Assembly: GCA_016937725.1 (NCBI GenBank)
Contig: JAFGVZ010000206.1
Location: 1-11,718 of the forward strand
Source of the DNA: Paracoccaceae bacterium
GTDB lineage: Bacteria; Pseudomonadota; Alphaproteobacteria; Rhodobacterales; Rhodobacteraceae
DNA: 11,718 bases
Direction: 5' to 3'
The notes beneath the pieces were generated by a model, which worked only from the letters and a program-made list of their open reading frames with translations, was not told the origin of the DNA and made no database searches. The translations under genes and the position numbers were made by a program. Of this stretch, positions 1 through 5,724 are shown piece by piece; the stretch's first letter is position 1, and every line of letters begins with the position of its first letter.

Positions 1-716
1 GCCGATTCCGGCTCGTCAAAGTTCACGAAGATCTGCAACTGGTCTTGCAGAATGCGCGCGGCATAGGCGATAGCATCATCCGGGCGGACGGAGCCGTCGG
101 TTTCCACCTTCATCGTCAGCTTGTCATAATCCAGAACCTGGCCTTCACGGGTCGGCTGCACGTCATAGCTGACGCGCTTGACCGGCGAGAAGATCGCATC
201 AATCGGGATCAGACCAATCGGAGCGTCTTCCGGACGGTTCTTGTCAGCGCTGACATAGCCTTTGCCGGTATTCACCGTCAGTTCCATGTAAACCGATGCA
301 CCATCGTCGATATGGCAGATGACAAGGTCCTTGTTCAGAACTTCGATCCCTGCGCTGGTTTCGATATCGCCAGCGGTCACGACGCCGGGGCCCTGAGCCG
401 AAATCGACACCCGCTTGGGGCCTTCGACATCCATGCGCAATGCAACGCTTTTCAGGTTAAGCACGATGTCGGTCACGTCTTCACGGACGCCCGGCACCGA
501 GGAGAACTCGTGCAAAACATTGTCAATCTGGACCGACGTGATGGCCGCACCTTGCAGCGACGCCATCAGAACACGACGCAGCGCGTTGCCAAGCGTCAGG
601 CCAAAGCCACGCTCCAGCGGTTCCGCAACAATGGTCGCCATGCGGGCGCTATCGGCACCCGGTTTCACGTCTAGCTGCGCCGGCTTGATAAGCTCTAGCC
701 AGTTTTTATGGATCAT
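1..716 (-). CDS. rpoA: DNA-directed RNA polymerase subunit alpha, N-terminal part (runs off the left edge)
   Basis: RNA polymerase alpha forms the dimer on which beta and beta' assemble; its C-terminal domain contacts UP elements and activators. Reading from ATG at 716, 238 whole codons are visible, beginning MIHKNWLELIKPAQL and carrying the alpha N-terminal domain: the RMATIVAEPLERGFGLTLGN block near residues 26-45, the ALRRVL dimerisation segment just after, and the stretch up to VNFDEPE near the N-domain/linker junction. The family is usually about 330-340 residues, so roughly 100 residues (linker and alpha-CTD) lie outside the window. An SD-like GGAGG (minus strand of 723-727) sits 6 bases before the ATG and fixes the start. 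It follows rpsK across a 117-base gap that holds a terminator-like hairpin, so its expression may be set separately from the ribosomal genes. Identification is certain. Confidence 0.97.
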   Translation of the reverse strand, partial: MIHKNWLELIKPAQLDVKPGADSARMATIVAEPLERGFGLTLGNALRRVLMASLQGAAITSVQIDNVLHEFSSVPGVREDVTDIVLNLKSVALRMDVEGPKRVSISAQGPGVVTAGDIETSAGIEVLNKDLVICHIDDGASVYMELTVNTGKGYVSADKNRPEDAPIGLIPIDAIFSPVKRVSYDVQPTREGQVLDYDKLTMKVETDGSVRPDDAIAYAARILQDQLQIFVNFDEPES

Positions 717-773
717 GTGTCGCCTCCATTCTTGTCGCCGGGCCATGCCCATGCCCGTGCGACGCCCGAGGAT

Positions 774-816
774 CTAAAAGACAGAAAACCAGACCCCGCA
801 AATCCACGGGGTCTGG
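774..816 (-). terminator. Terminator- or attenuator-like hairpin between rpsK and rpoA
   Basis: On the minus strand a perfect 10-bp stem (CCAGACCCCG paired with CGGGGTCTGG, plus-strand 807-816 and 789-798, 8-base loop) is followed by TTTTCTGTCTTTTAG. It begins 18 bases after the rpsK stop. The T-rich tail is found only on the minus side, which fits transcription of this operon. The interrupted T tract suggests partial rather than complete termination. No convincing promoter is visible between it and rpoA, so an attenuator that lowers rpoA relative to ribosomal genes is the simplest reading. Confidence 0.6.
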
Positions 817-833
817 CAAAAACCGGACCAACC

Positions 834-1223
834 TTAGACGCGACGACGCTTCGGCGGGCGGCAACCGTTATGTGCCATCGGCGTCACATCACGGATCGAG
901 GTGATGTTGAAGCCAACAGCCGCCAGCGCACGCAGCGCCGATTCACGACCCGAACCGGGGCCTTGCACTTCGACATCCAGCGTTTTCACGCCATGTTCCT
1001 GTGCTTTCTTGCCAGCGTCTTCCGCTGCAAGCTGAGCCGCATAGGGCGTCGATTTGCGCGAGCCTTTGAAGCCCATCGTGCCAGCAGACGACCAAGAGAT
1101 CGCATTGCCCTGCACGTCGGAAATCAGGATCTTGGTGTTGTTGAAGCTGGAGTTCACATGAGCGACACCAGCGGCGATATTCTTGCGAACCTTGCGCTTA
1201 ACGCGCGTTTTATCACGAGCCAT
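834..1223 (-). CDS. rpsK: 30S ribosomal protein S11
   Basis: S11 is a platform protein of the 30S subunit, near the 690 and 790 loops of 16S rRNA, next to S7 and S18. The 129-residue product has the family's usual length and conserved blocks: HVNSSFNNT (residues 22-30), KGSRKSTPYAA (53-63), GPGSGRE (88-94) and the basic tail DVTPMAHNGCRPPKRRRV (112-129). The ATG at 1223 is preceded by an AAGGGAAGG-type ribosome binding site. It lies 15 bases after the rpsM stop and is surely co-transcribed with rpsM. There is no rpsD gene after it, as there would be in E. coli; rpoA follows instead, after a hairpin. Nothing unusual in the protein itself. Confidence 0.98.
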   Translation of the reverse strand: MARDKTRVKRKVRKNIAAGVAHVNSSFNNTKILISDVQGNAISWSSAGTMGFKGSRKSTPYAAQLAAEDAGKKAQEHGVKTLDVEVQGPGSGRESALRALAAVGFNITSIRDVTPMAHNGCRPPKRRRV

Positions 1224-1238
1224 GGATCAAGCCTTCCC

Positions 1239-1607
1239 TTACTTCTTCTTGCCAGCAATAGCTTTTGCCGGGCCCTTGCGCGTGCGCGCATTGGTGTGGG
1301 TGCGCTGACCGCGCACGGGAAGGTTGCGACGATGGCGCAAACCACGATACGAGCCGATATCCATCATGCGCTTGATGTTCATCGACACTTCGCGACGCAG
1401 ATCGCCTTCAACGGTATAATTCGCGTCGATATGCTCGCGCACGGCAAGCACTTCGGCATCGGAGAGTTCATTGACACGGCGGGTCAGATCAATGCCAACC
1501 GCGGTGCAGATGTCCGCAGCCGCCTTCGGGCCGATACCGTGAATATAGGTCAGCGCAATCGGAACGCGCTTACCCGTGGGGATGTTTACGCCAGCAATAC
1601 GTGCCAC
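1239..1607 (-). CDS. rpsM: 30S ribosomal protein S13 (GTG start)
   Basis: S13 sits at the head of the 30S subunit and forms intersubunit bridges to L5; its C-terminal tail reaches the P-site tRNA. The product is 122 residues, starting (V/M)ARIAGVNIP, with YIHGIGP (21-27, helix-hairpin-helix type) and the basic signature GSYRGLRHRRNLPVRGQRTH (85-104), ending in GKKK. The reading frame is open upstream to 1718, but the family always begins with ARIAGVNIP, so the GTG at 1607-1605 is the start; AAAGGA lies 9 bases before it. The upstream 195-base gap carries hairpins and weak promoter candidates, suggesting rpsM heads its own unit with rpsK. Sure of identity; start highly likely. Confidence 0.97.
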   Translation of the reverse strand: MARIAGVNIPTGKRVPIALTYIHGIGPKAAADICTAVGIDLTRRVNELSDAEVLAVREHIDANYTVEGDLRREVSMNIKRMMDIGSYRGLRHRRNLPVRGQRTHTNARTRKGPAKAIAGKKK

Positions 1608-1628
1608 GCGGATAGTTCCTTTCGTTGC

Positions 1629-1685
1629 GGTTCCGTAGCTCCAGAACCTTTTTTCACAACACGGGGCGCAATGGCCCCCCGCGTG
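1629..1685 (-). promoter_or_regulatory. Structured leader in front of rpsM
   Basis: On the minus strand two hairpins can be drawn in the 78 bases before the rpsM GTG. The first is an imperfect GC-rich hairpin at 1660-1685, with CAC/GTG at the base and GGGG/CCCC inside. The second is GGTTC/GAACC at 1629-1648 with a 10-base loop, ending shortly before the ribosome binding site. Neither has a T tract, so these are not terminators. In E. coli the alpha-operon leader folds into a pseudoknot at a GUG-initiated rpsM and binds S4; a similar role here is only a guess, because rpsD is not in this window. Confidence 0.35.
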
Positions 1686-1754
1686 CATTCCAATACAGAA
1701 CACGCCCGTGACAGACAAACTGCCGCGCAGGCGCGATTCTCATCTCAGGCGTGT

Positions 1755-1783
1755 CGGGTATGTGCTTTTCAAAGCAAGGTCAA
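1755..1783 (-). promoter_or_regulatory. Weak promoter candidate for rpsM-rpsK
   Basis: The minus strand shows CTTGACC (TTGACC at 1783-1778, five of six consensus -35 bases and the alphaproteobacterial CTTGAC form), then 17 bases, then TACCCG (1760-1755), a poor -10. The position, after the small membrane protein gene and about 150 bases before rpsM, is right for an alpha-operon promoter. A second, poorer pair (TTGTCT, 17 bases, TATTGG) lies between this site and rpsM. I cannot choose between them from sequence. Confidence 0.33.
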
Positions 1784-1820
1784 GACCCCATCAAGGGTCC
1801 TGTCACAGGGGTACTGTGAC
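1784..1820 (-). repeat. Two adjacent inverted repeats at the end of the small membrane protein gene
   Basis: GTCACAG and CTGTGAC (1802-1808 and 1814-1820, 5-base spacer) form a perfect 7-bp stem that overlaps the stop codon of the 1803-2144 gene. Directly after it on the minus strand, GACCC and GGGTC (1784-1788 and 1795-1799) form a second stem, extendable by a G-U and an A-T pair. No strong T tract follows on either strand, so they could stabilise the 3' end of the upstream mRNA or act as weak terminators; an intrinsic terminator is not supported. Confidence 0.45.
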
Positions 1821-2144
1821 GGTCGCGTTCATCAGCCGTTTGACGACGAATTGCCAATACAGAAAATAGGCAAGCCCGAGGGTCAGAATAGTCAGCACAA
1901 GCCAGATGATAGCATGGCCAAGGATATCGGCAAAGCCAACTTCGACAAATAAACGCGCGACCGCATTGCCCTGCGAATCAAGAACATAAGTTTTGTTAAT
2001 AGGTGCCTTGAGGAAGTAGTAGGGCAACACGAACAATGCCAGTCCGAAGGTCACGATCGTGAGAAGCACCCAGATCAGAAGCTGGCCAAGTGCCTCTGCA
2101 AAGCCAAAGTCACAGCGAAATCGCTGACCGCTTCCCAAGATCAT
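1803..2144 (-). CDS. Small membrane protein of unknown function with an internal duplication
   Basis: The 113-residue product has two hydrophobic blocks, about residues 18-45 and 74-101, each able to form a membrane helix or a re-entrant hairpin. They are copies of one unit: residues 14-55 and 70-111 align without gaps with 18 identities of 42, sharing GFA..LG, IW..LTI.T.GLA.F and K...N.T. The ATG at 2144 overlaps the adk stop as ATGA and has no visible Shine-Dalgarno sequence, so translation is probably coupled to adk. There is no signal peptide and no catalytic motif. From memory it resembles small roseobacter membrane proteins classed as a domain of unknown function (perhaps DUF6693, unverified). 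It is not part of the canonical ribosomal cluster. Its conserved duplication and coupling suggest a real gene; function unknown. Confidence 0.85.
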   Translation of the reverse strand: MILGSGQRFRCDFGFAEALGQLLIWVLLTIVTFGLALFVLPYYFLKAPINKTYVLDSQGNAVARLFVEVGFADILGHAIIWLVLTILTLGLAYFLYWQFVVKRLMNATVTVPL

Positions 2145-2719
2145 GCGTCGAGGATGGTTGCGATCTGTGCCGCGACCGTGTCCATGCTGCCCATACCGTC
2201 GACCCGCTGCAACTGGCCCTTGGCGTGGTAGTAGCCCAACAAGGGTGCCGTTTGCTTGTAATAGGCGCGCAGGCGGTCGTCGAACACTTCGGGCGTGTCG
2301 TCCTTGCGAACGGGCTGACCGGCGGCCTGCGCCTCCGCCGCGCGCTTAACGATCCGCCCAACCAATGCCGCGTCATCAACCACAAGTTCGATGACAGCGT
2401 GCAGGCCGGTATTGTGGCGCGCAAGAAGTGCGCCCAAAGCGTCGGCTTGCGCCAATGTGCGCGGGAATCCGTCGAAGATGAAGCCACCGGCAGAGCCCTG
2501 CTCCAGCTTCTCCTCGATCAGGCCAATCACGATTTCATCCGTGACAAGATCGCCTTTGTCCATCACCTCCGCCACGCGGTTGCCCATCTCTGTGCCAGAG
2601 GTGCGGGCGGCGCGCAGCATGTCCCCGGTGGACAACTGCATCATGTCGCGTGACGCGACCAGCTTTTGGGCCTGAGTGCCTTTGCCCGCGCCCGGCGGAC
2701 CGATAAGGATAATGTTCAT
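2141..2719 (-). CDS. adk: Adenylate kinase (short form)
   Basis: Adenylate kinase interconverts ATP + AMP and 2 ADP in the cytoplasm. The 192-residue product has the P-loop GPPGAGKGT (residues 7-15), the AMP-binding STGDMLR (30-36), FDGFPRT (82-88) and the DDTPEVFDDRLRAY segment (140-153). The lid region between GRIVKR (121-126) and DDTPE is short and lacks the cysteines of the zinc-binding lid found in the roughly 215-residue bacterial form, so this is a short-lid enzyme. The ATG at 2719 overlaps the secY stop as ATGA, and the next gene likewise starts in the adk stop, so three genes are translationally linked. The secY-adk order is common in bacteria. Identification is certain. Confidence 0.98.
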   Translation of the reverse strand: MNIILIGPPGAGKGTQAQKLVASRDMMQLSTGDMLRAARTSGTEMGNRVAEVMDKGDLVTDEIVIGLIEEKLEQGSAGGFIFDGFPRTLAQADALGALLARHNTGLHAVIELVVDDAALVGRIVKRAAEAQAAGQPVRKDDTPEVFDDRLRAYYKQTAPLLGYYHAKGQLQRVDGMGSMDTVAAQIATILDA

Positions 2720-4077
2720 CGACGTGCCGGGGGCTTGGTGCTGCGCTTGCGCGACTTGCCGCGCAGGTTCGATCTTTCCAGCAAGCCTTCATACTGGTGC
2801 GCGATCAGATGCGATTGCACGCGGTTGATCGTGTCCATGGTGACCGACACGATAATCAGCACCGATGTGCCGCCAAAATAGAACGGGATTGCCAACTGGC
2901 CGCGCAAAATTTCGGGCAGCAAACAGACCGCAGCAAGATAAATTGCACCGATTGTCACAAGACGGGTGACAACGTAATCCAGATATTCCTCTGTGCGTTT
3001 GCCGGGGCGAATGCCGGGAACAAAGCCGTTCTGGTTTTTCAGGTTCTCGGCGACCTCATCGGTCTTGAAGGCCACGTTTTGCGTGTAGAAAAACGTGAAG
3101 AAGATGATCATCGCAGTGAAGAACAGCAGGTAGGCAGGTTGGCCGGGGCCGAAATACGCCAAGATGGTCGCCATGATCTCTGACTGCGAATTGCCAGAGA
3201 AGGTCGCCAGCGTGGTCGGCAGCAGCAGCAGCGACGAGGCGAAAATGGCCGGGATCACGTTAGCCGGGTTCACCTTGATCGGCAGGTGCGAAGTGCCGCC
3301 GTCAAACACTTTCATACCAACCTGACGGCGCGGGTATTGAATGCTGATCTTGCGGATTGCGCGTTCCATGAACACCACGAAAGCGATCACGGCCACGATC
3401 ATTACGATCACACCGATGATAATGGCGGGCGAAATCTCTCCCGACCGGCCCTGCGCCAGAAAGTTGGCCAAGGCGGCGGGGATTTCAGCAATGATACCGA
3501 CGAAAATAATCAGCGAAATGCCGTTGCCGATGCCGCGCTCGGTGATCTGCTCACCCAGCCACATCAGGAACATGGTGCCGCCGACCAATGTGATGACCAC
3601 GGCGGCGCGGAAGAACCAGCCCGGATCGGTCGCAAGATCGCCCGCTTCCAGCGACACGGCCAGACCATAAGACTGCCCCAGCGCGAGCATGACGGTCAGA
3701 TAGCGGGTGTATTGGTTCAGCTTGCGCCGCCCCATCTCACCTTCTTTCTTCAAGGCTTTCCAAGGCTCATACATCGCGCCCACAAGCTGCACGATGATCG
3801 CGGCAGAGATATAAGGCATAATGCCAAGCGCGAAGATTCCCATGCGGCTGATCGCGCCGCCGGTGAACATGTTGAGCATGCCGCCGATGCCAGACGCGGC
3901 TTCGTCCATGAATTCGCGCAGCGCCAGACCGTCAATACCGGGCACGGGTATATAGGTGCCAATGCGGTAAACGATCAGCAGTCCAAGCGCAAAGAAGATG
4001 CGTTTGCGAAGGTCGGTCGCCTTTGCCAGCGCCCCCCAGCTTGTATTTGCCGCGAGTTGGTCAGCACCAGAAGCCAT
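2716..4077 (-). CDS. secY: Preprotein translocase subunit SecY
   Basis: SecY is the protein-conducting channel of the inner-membrane SecYEG translocon. The 453-residue product has ten predicted membrane segments and the family landmarks: IPVPGID (43-49), the GIMPYISAAIIVQL pore/plug region (85-98), ITERGIGNGISLIIF (178-192) and the cytosolic SecA/ribosome-contact loop FVPGIRPGKRTEEYL (352-366), including the conserved arginine in GIRPG. Length matches the family. The basic C-terminal tail (LRGKSRKRSTKPPARR) fits a cytoplasmic end. The ATG at 4077 has only a purine-rich AGAGAGAGA stretch as ribosome binding site and is preceded by a strong hairpin (4101-4132), so translation may be controlled. 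It follows rplO by 105 bases and overlaps adk by 4. Confidence 0.98.
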   Translation of the reverse strand: MASGADQLAANTSWGALAKATDLRKRIFFALGLLIVYRIGTYIPVPGIDGLALREFMDEAASGIGGMLNMFTGGAISRMGIFALGIMPYISAAIIVQLVGAMYEPWKALKKEGEMGRRKLNQYTRYLTVMLALGQSYGLAVSLEAGDLATDPGWFFRAAVVITLVGGTMFLMWLGEQITERGIGNGISLIIFVGIIAEIPAALANFLAQGRSGEISPAIIIGVIVMIVAVIAFVVFMERAIRKISIQYPRRQVGMKVFDGGTSHLPIKVNPANVIPAIFASSLLLLPTTLATFSGNSQSEIMATILAYFGPGQPAYLLFFTAMIIFFTFFYTQNVAFKTDEVAENLKNQNGFVPGIRPGKRTEEYLDYVVTRLVTIGAIYLAAVCLLPEILRGQLAIPFYFGGTSVLIIVSVTMDTINRVQSHLIAHQYEGLLERSNLRGKSRKRSTKPPARR

Positions 4078-4100
4078 CTGCGTCTCTCTCTGTCATGTCA

Positions 4101-4132
4101 GCGCCGCCGGACCGGGGTGCGGTCGGCGGCGC
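4101..4132 (-). promoter_or_regulatory. Strong hairpin in the secY leader
   Basis: GCGCCGCCG(G)ACC at 4101-4113 pairs with GGTCGGCGGCGC at 4121-4132, giving 12 bp with one bulged base and a 7-base loop. On the minus strand it ends 23 bases before the secY ATG and is followed by TGACATGACAG, not a T tract, so it does not look like a terminator. It could shape translation of secY or define an mRNA end. Confidence 0.5.
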
Positions 4133-4150
4133 GAAAACCCTGTTATGGGT

Positions 4151-4179
4151 GATGTAAGGGGCTATGCATCCCCTCACAA
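4151..4179 (-). promoter_or_regulatory. Marginal promoter candidate upstream of secY
   Basis: Right after the rplO stop the minus strand reads TTGTGA (4179-4174), 17 bases, TACATC (4156-4151). The -10 is weak (three of six). The spacer holds a 5-bp AGGGG/CCCCT hairpin. secY is probably served by the rplO promoter as well, so this site is not needed to explain its expression. Confidence 0.18.
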
Positions 4180-4182
4180 CCT

Positions 4183-4674
4183 TTATTCGGCAGCCACATC
4201 CGCGTTTTTCGGGGTGGGCGCGATGATTTGAACAGACCCGCCCGCCTTTTCGACCGCCTCAACGGCGGATTTCGAGGCACCGGTCACGGCCAGATCCACC
4301 TTCGTCGTGATCTCACCCTTCGCCAGAATGCGCACACCGTCCAGCTTGCGGCGGACCAGACCCGACGCGAGCAGCGCATCCTCGGTGATGGTTGCAGATG
4401 CGTCCAGCTTGCCTTCGCCGATGAATTTCTCGATCAGGCCAAGGTTGACGACAGCAAAGCTCTTGCGGTTCGGCTTGTTGAAGCCGCGCTTCGGCAGGCG
4501 CATATACAGCGGCATCTGGCCGCCTTCGTAGCCGTTGATGGCCACACCCGAGCGGGATTTCTGACCCTTGATACCACGGCCAGCGGTCTTGCCCTTGCCC
4601 GAACCCGGGCCACGAGCAACGCGCTTCTTGGTGCGGGTTGCGCCATCATTGTCGCGCAGTTCATTCAGTTTCAT
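4183..4674 (-). CDS. rplO: 50S ribosomal protein L15
   Basis: L15 binds 23S rRNA late in 50S assembly, its long N-terminal arm running into the subunit. The 163-residue product begins MKLNELRDNDGA and has the glycine/basic arm GPGSGKGKTAGRGIKGQKSR (22-41), GYEGGQMPLYMRLPKRGF (48-65) and a C-terminal globular part ending in a short acidic tail (APTPKNADVAAE). It is slightly longer than the E. coli protein (about 144), through that tail and the globular part. The frame stays open upstream to 4782, but ATG at 4674 matches the family and has GGAG 7 bases before it. Unusually, the gene before it is a transporter rather than rpmD, and a promoter-like pair lies 95-125 bases upstream. Confidence 0.97.
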   Translation of the reverse strand: MKLNELRDNDGATRTKKRVARGPGSGKGKTAGRGIKGQKSRSGVAINGYEGGQMPLYMRLPKRGFNKPNRKSFAVVNLGLIEKFIGEGKLDASATITEDALLASGLVRRKLDGVRILAKGEITTKVDLAVTGASKSAVEAVEKAGGSVQIIAPTPKNADVAAE

Positions 4675-4732
4675 GTCGCTTCTCCTTTTGCCGGAACTAC
4701 CCCCCAGCGACGGATTGGGGCAAACGCGGCTT

Positions 4733-4763
4733 GCAAAAATTGAGTTGCGGCCCGCAGGGCCAC
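4733..4763 (-). terminator. Weak terminator-like hairpin after the transporter gene
   Basis: On the minus strand GTGGCCC and GGGCCGC (4763-4757 and 4753-4747, 3-base loop) form a 7-bp stem with one wobble. Five T residues (4739-4735) follow, but only after a 7-base AACTCAA spacer, too far for an efficient intrinsic terminator. If the promoter at 4770-4798 is real, this hairpin would lie at the very 5' end of the rplO transcript, where it could protect the mRNA. Confidence 0.3.
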
Positions 4764-4769
4764 CGGGGG

Positions 4770-4798
4770 CGTATACGAGCAAGGCGCAGAACGATCAA
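4770..4798 (-). promoter_or_regulatory. Promoter candidate for rplO-secY-adk
   Basis: The minus strand shows TTGATC (4798-4793), exactly 17 bases, then TATACG (4775-4770), preceded by C as in the alphaproteobacterial CTTGA-type -35. Each hexamer matches the housekeeping consensus at four of six bases. The -35 overlaps the stop codon of the transporter gene. It is where a promoter would be needed, because a strong terminator after rpmD would cut off read-through from the upstream ribosomal genes. The same -10 and spacing recur before rpmC. Confidence 0.55.
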
Positions 4799-5655
4799 GC
4801 CCCGTGTTTCGGACCAGACTGCCGCTTGCCCCACACCCCCAGCACGATTCCGCCCAAGATAAGAGCAGATGCAATCGCAGCACGCGCGCTGATCGGTTCG
4901 GCCAGCAGGATCGCACCGCCGACCAGGGCAAAGACCGGCGCGGACAATTGAGCCAACGCGCCGCGTGTAGCCCCCAGTTCGGGCAAGACCCGATACCACA
5001 GCGCGTAACCCAGCCCGGAGGTCAGCGCCCCCGACACCACCGCCAGCCCCAAACCGGTGGGGGTTGGTGACAAGCCTGACCCGGCCACCAGCGCCACAAG
5101 CACAAGAAGTGGCACTGCGTAGATGAAGTTAGAGGCCGTCGCCGCCAGCGGATCAGACACACGACGCCCCGCCAGAGAGTAGATGCCCCACCCGACGGCG
5201 GCAATCGCCATCAACGCCAAGGACACCGGCGGCAACGGGACCACTACGCCCGGCCAACCAAGGTAAACCAGCCCGCCAAGCGACAGCGCTATGCCTGCCC
5301 AACGCAACGGCGCGGGGCGCTCGCCCTCGACCAATGCACCTGTGAACATGGTCAGTTGCACGCCACCAAACAAGATGACAGCGCCTAACCCCGCATCCAG
5401 TTGCAGATAGGCAAAGGAAAACCCAACAAGATAGGCCACCAAACCCGCCACGGCGACCCAATCGGGCCGCCGGAACGCTGCGCGCGGGCCCGCGCGCAAC
5501 GCAACAAGACACCACAACATGAGCGCGCCGCTGACAACGCGCAGTGCCGCAAATTCGGCAGGCCCGATGTGGTCGCCCGCCAAAGCCGCGCGATTAAGCA
5601 GCGAATTCGCCGCGAAGAAGATCATGGTCAGGATGGTCAGGGCAAGAAGCGGCAT
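4795..5655 (-). CDS. EamA/DMT-family transporter lodged between rpmD and rplO
   Basis: The 286-residue product has ten hydrophobic segments (about 2-22, 33-53, 66-84, 88-108, 118-135, 144-163, 172-191, 203-222, 233-251, 257-275) in two five-helix halves, as in drug/metabolite (EamA, RhaT-type) exporters. The second half carries the familiar GYALWYRVLPELGATRGA (216-233) and LSAPVFALVGGAILLAEP (237-254) regions. It acts in the inner membrane; the substrate cannot be told from sequence. It is complete, with no frameshift. The ATG at 5655 has only AAGG as a distant ribosome binding site. It follows a strong terminator after rpmD and has a palindrome upstream, so it is probably transcribed alone and weakly. 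Codon choice (CGG, CCC, GGG, TTG) is less selective than in the ribosomal genes. This is not a member of the canonical cluster. Confidence 0.92.
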   Translation of the reverse strand: MPLLALTILTMIFFAANSLLNRAALAGDHIGPAEFAALRVVSGALMLWCLVALRAGPRAAFRRPDWVAVAGLVAYLVGFSFAYLQLDAGLGAVILFGGVQLTMFTGALVEGERPAPLRWAGIALSLGGLVYLGWPGVVVPLPPVSLALMAIAAVGWGIYSLAGRRVSDPLAATASNFIYAVPLLVLVALVAGSGLSPTPTGLGLAVVSGALTSGLGYALWYRVLPELGATRGALAQLSAPVFALVGGAILLAEPISARAAIASALILGGIVLGVWGKRQSGPKHGA

Positions 5656-5656
5656 A

Positions 5657-5705
5657 GGAAAGCCTTGTTGTGTCCCCTACCCTTGCCACAGGAAAGCAGC
5701 TTTCC
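5657..5705 (-). promoter_or_regulatory. Palindrome and extra half-site upstream of the transporter gene
   Basis: A perfect 15-base palindrome GGAAAGC-A-GCTTTCC lies at 5691-5705, and a third copy of the half-site GGAAAGC lies at 5657-5663, one base before the transporter ATG on the minus strand. The spacing between direct copies is 34 bases, close to three helical turns. This could be an operator for a repressor or a small mRNA hairpin; no regulator gene is in the window. I see no clear -35/-10 pair here. Confidence 0.35.
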
Positions 5706-5724
5706 CAACCAACTTTGACTAAGT

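Noticed and set aside
1660..1685. GC-rich hairpin before rpsM as a terminator.
   Set aside because: Imperfect stem and followed by TTGTGAAAAAAGG on the minus strand, with no T tract.
1608..1718. N-terminal extension of S13 by 37 residues.
   Set aside because: The added residues are not part of the family, and the GTG at 1607 has a ribosome binding site and gives the conserved ARIAGVNIP start.
1608..1802. rpmJ (L36) between the secY block and rpsM, as in E. coli.
   Set aside because: No 35-45 residue frame with the cysteine/histidine zinc pattern of L36 is visible; it is probably encoded elsewhere, as in other alphaproteobacteria.
708..1952. A 414-codon open frame on the plus strand across rpsK, rpsM and the end of the small membrane protein gene.
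   Set aside because: It is antisense to clear ribosomal genes, has no recognisable domain, and has the arginine/histidine/alanine-rich look of a GC-rich shadow frame.
3286..4152. A 288-codon plus-strand open frame opposite secY.
   Set aside because: Rich in His, Asp, Arg and Gln, as expected for the complement of a membrane protein gene; no motif, and no credible binding site or promoter was found.
4675..4782. N-terminal extension of L15 by 36 residues.
   Set aside because: The extension is not family-like, lies in the leader region, and ATG 4674 has a good GGAG site.
4795..5655. The transporter as part of a mobile element.
   Set aside because: No flanking repeats, integrase or transposase; only a single intact gene in the operon's orientation.
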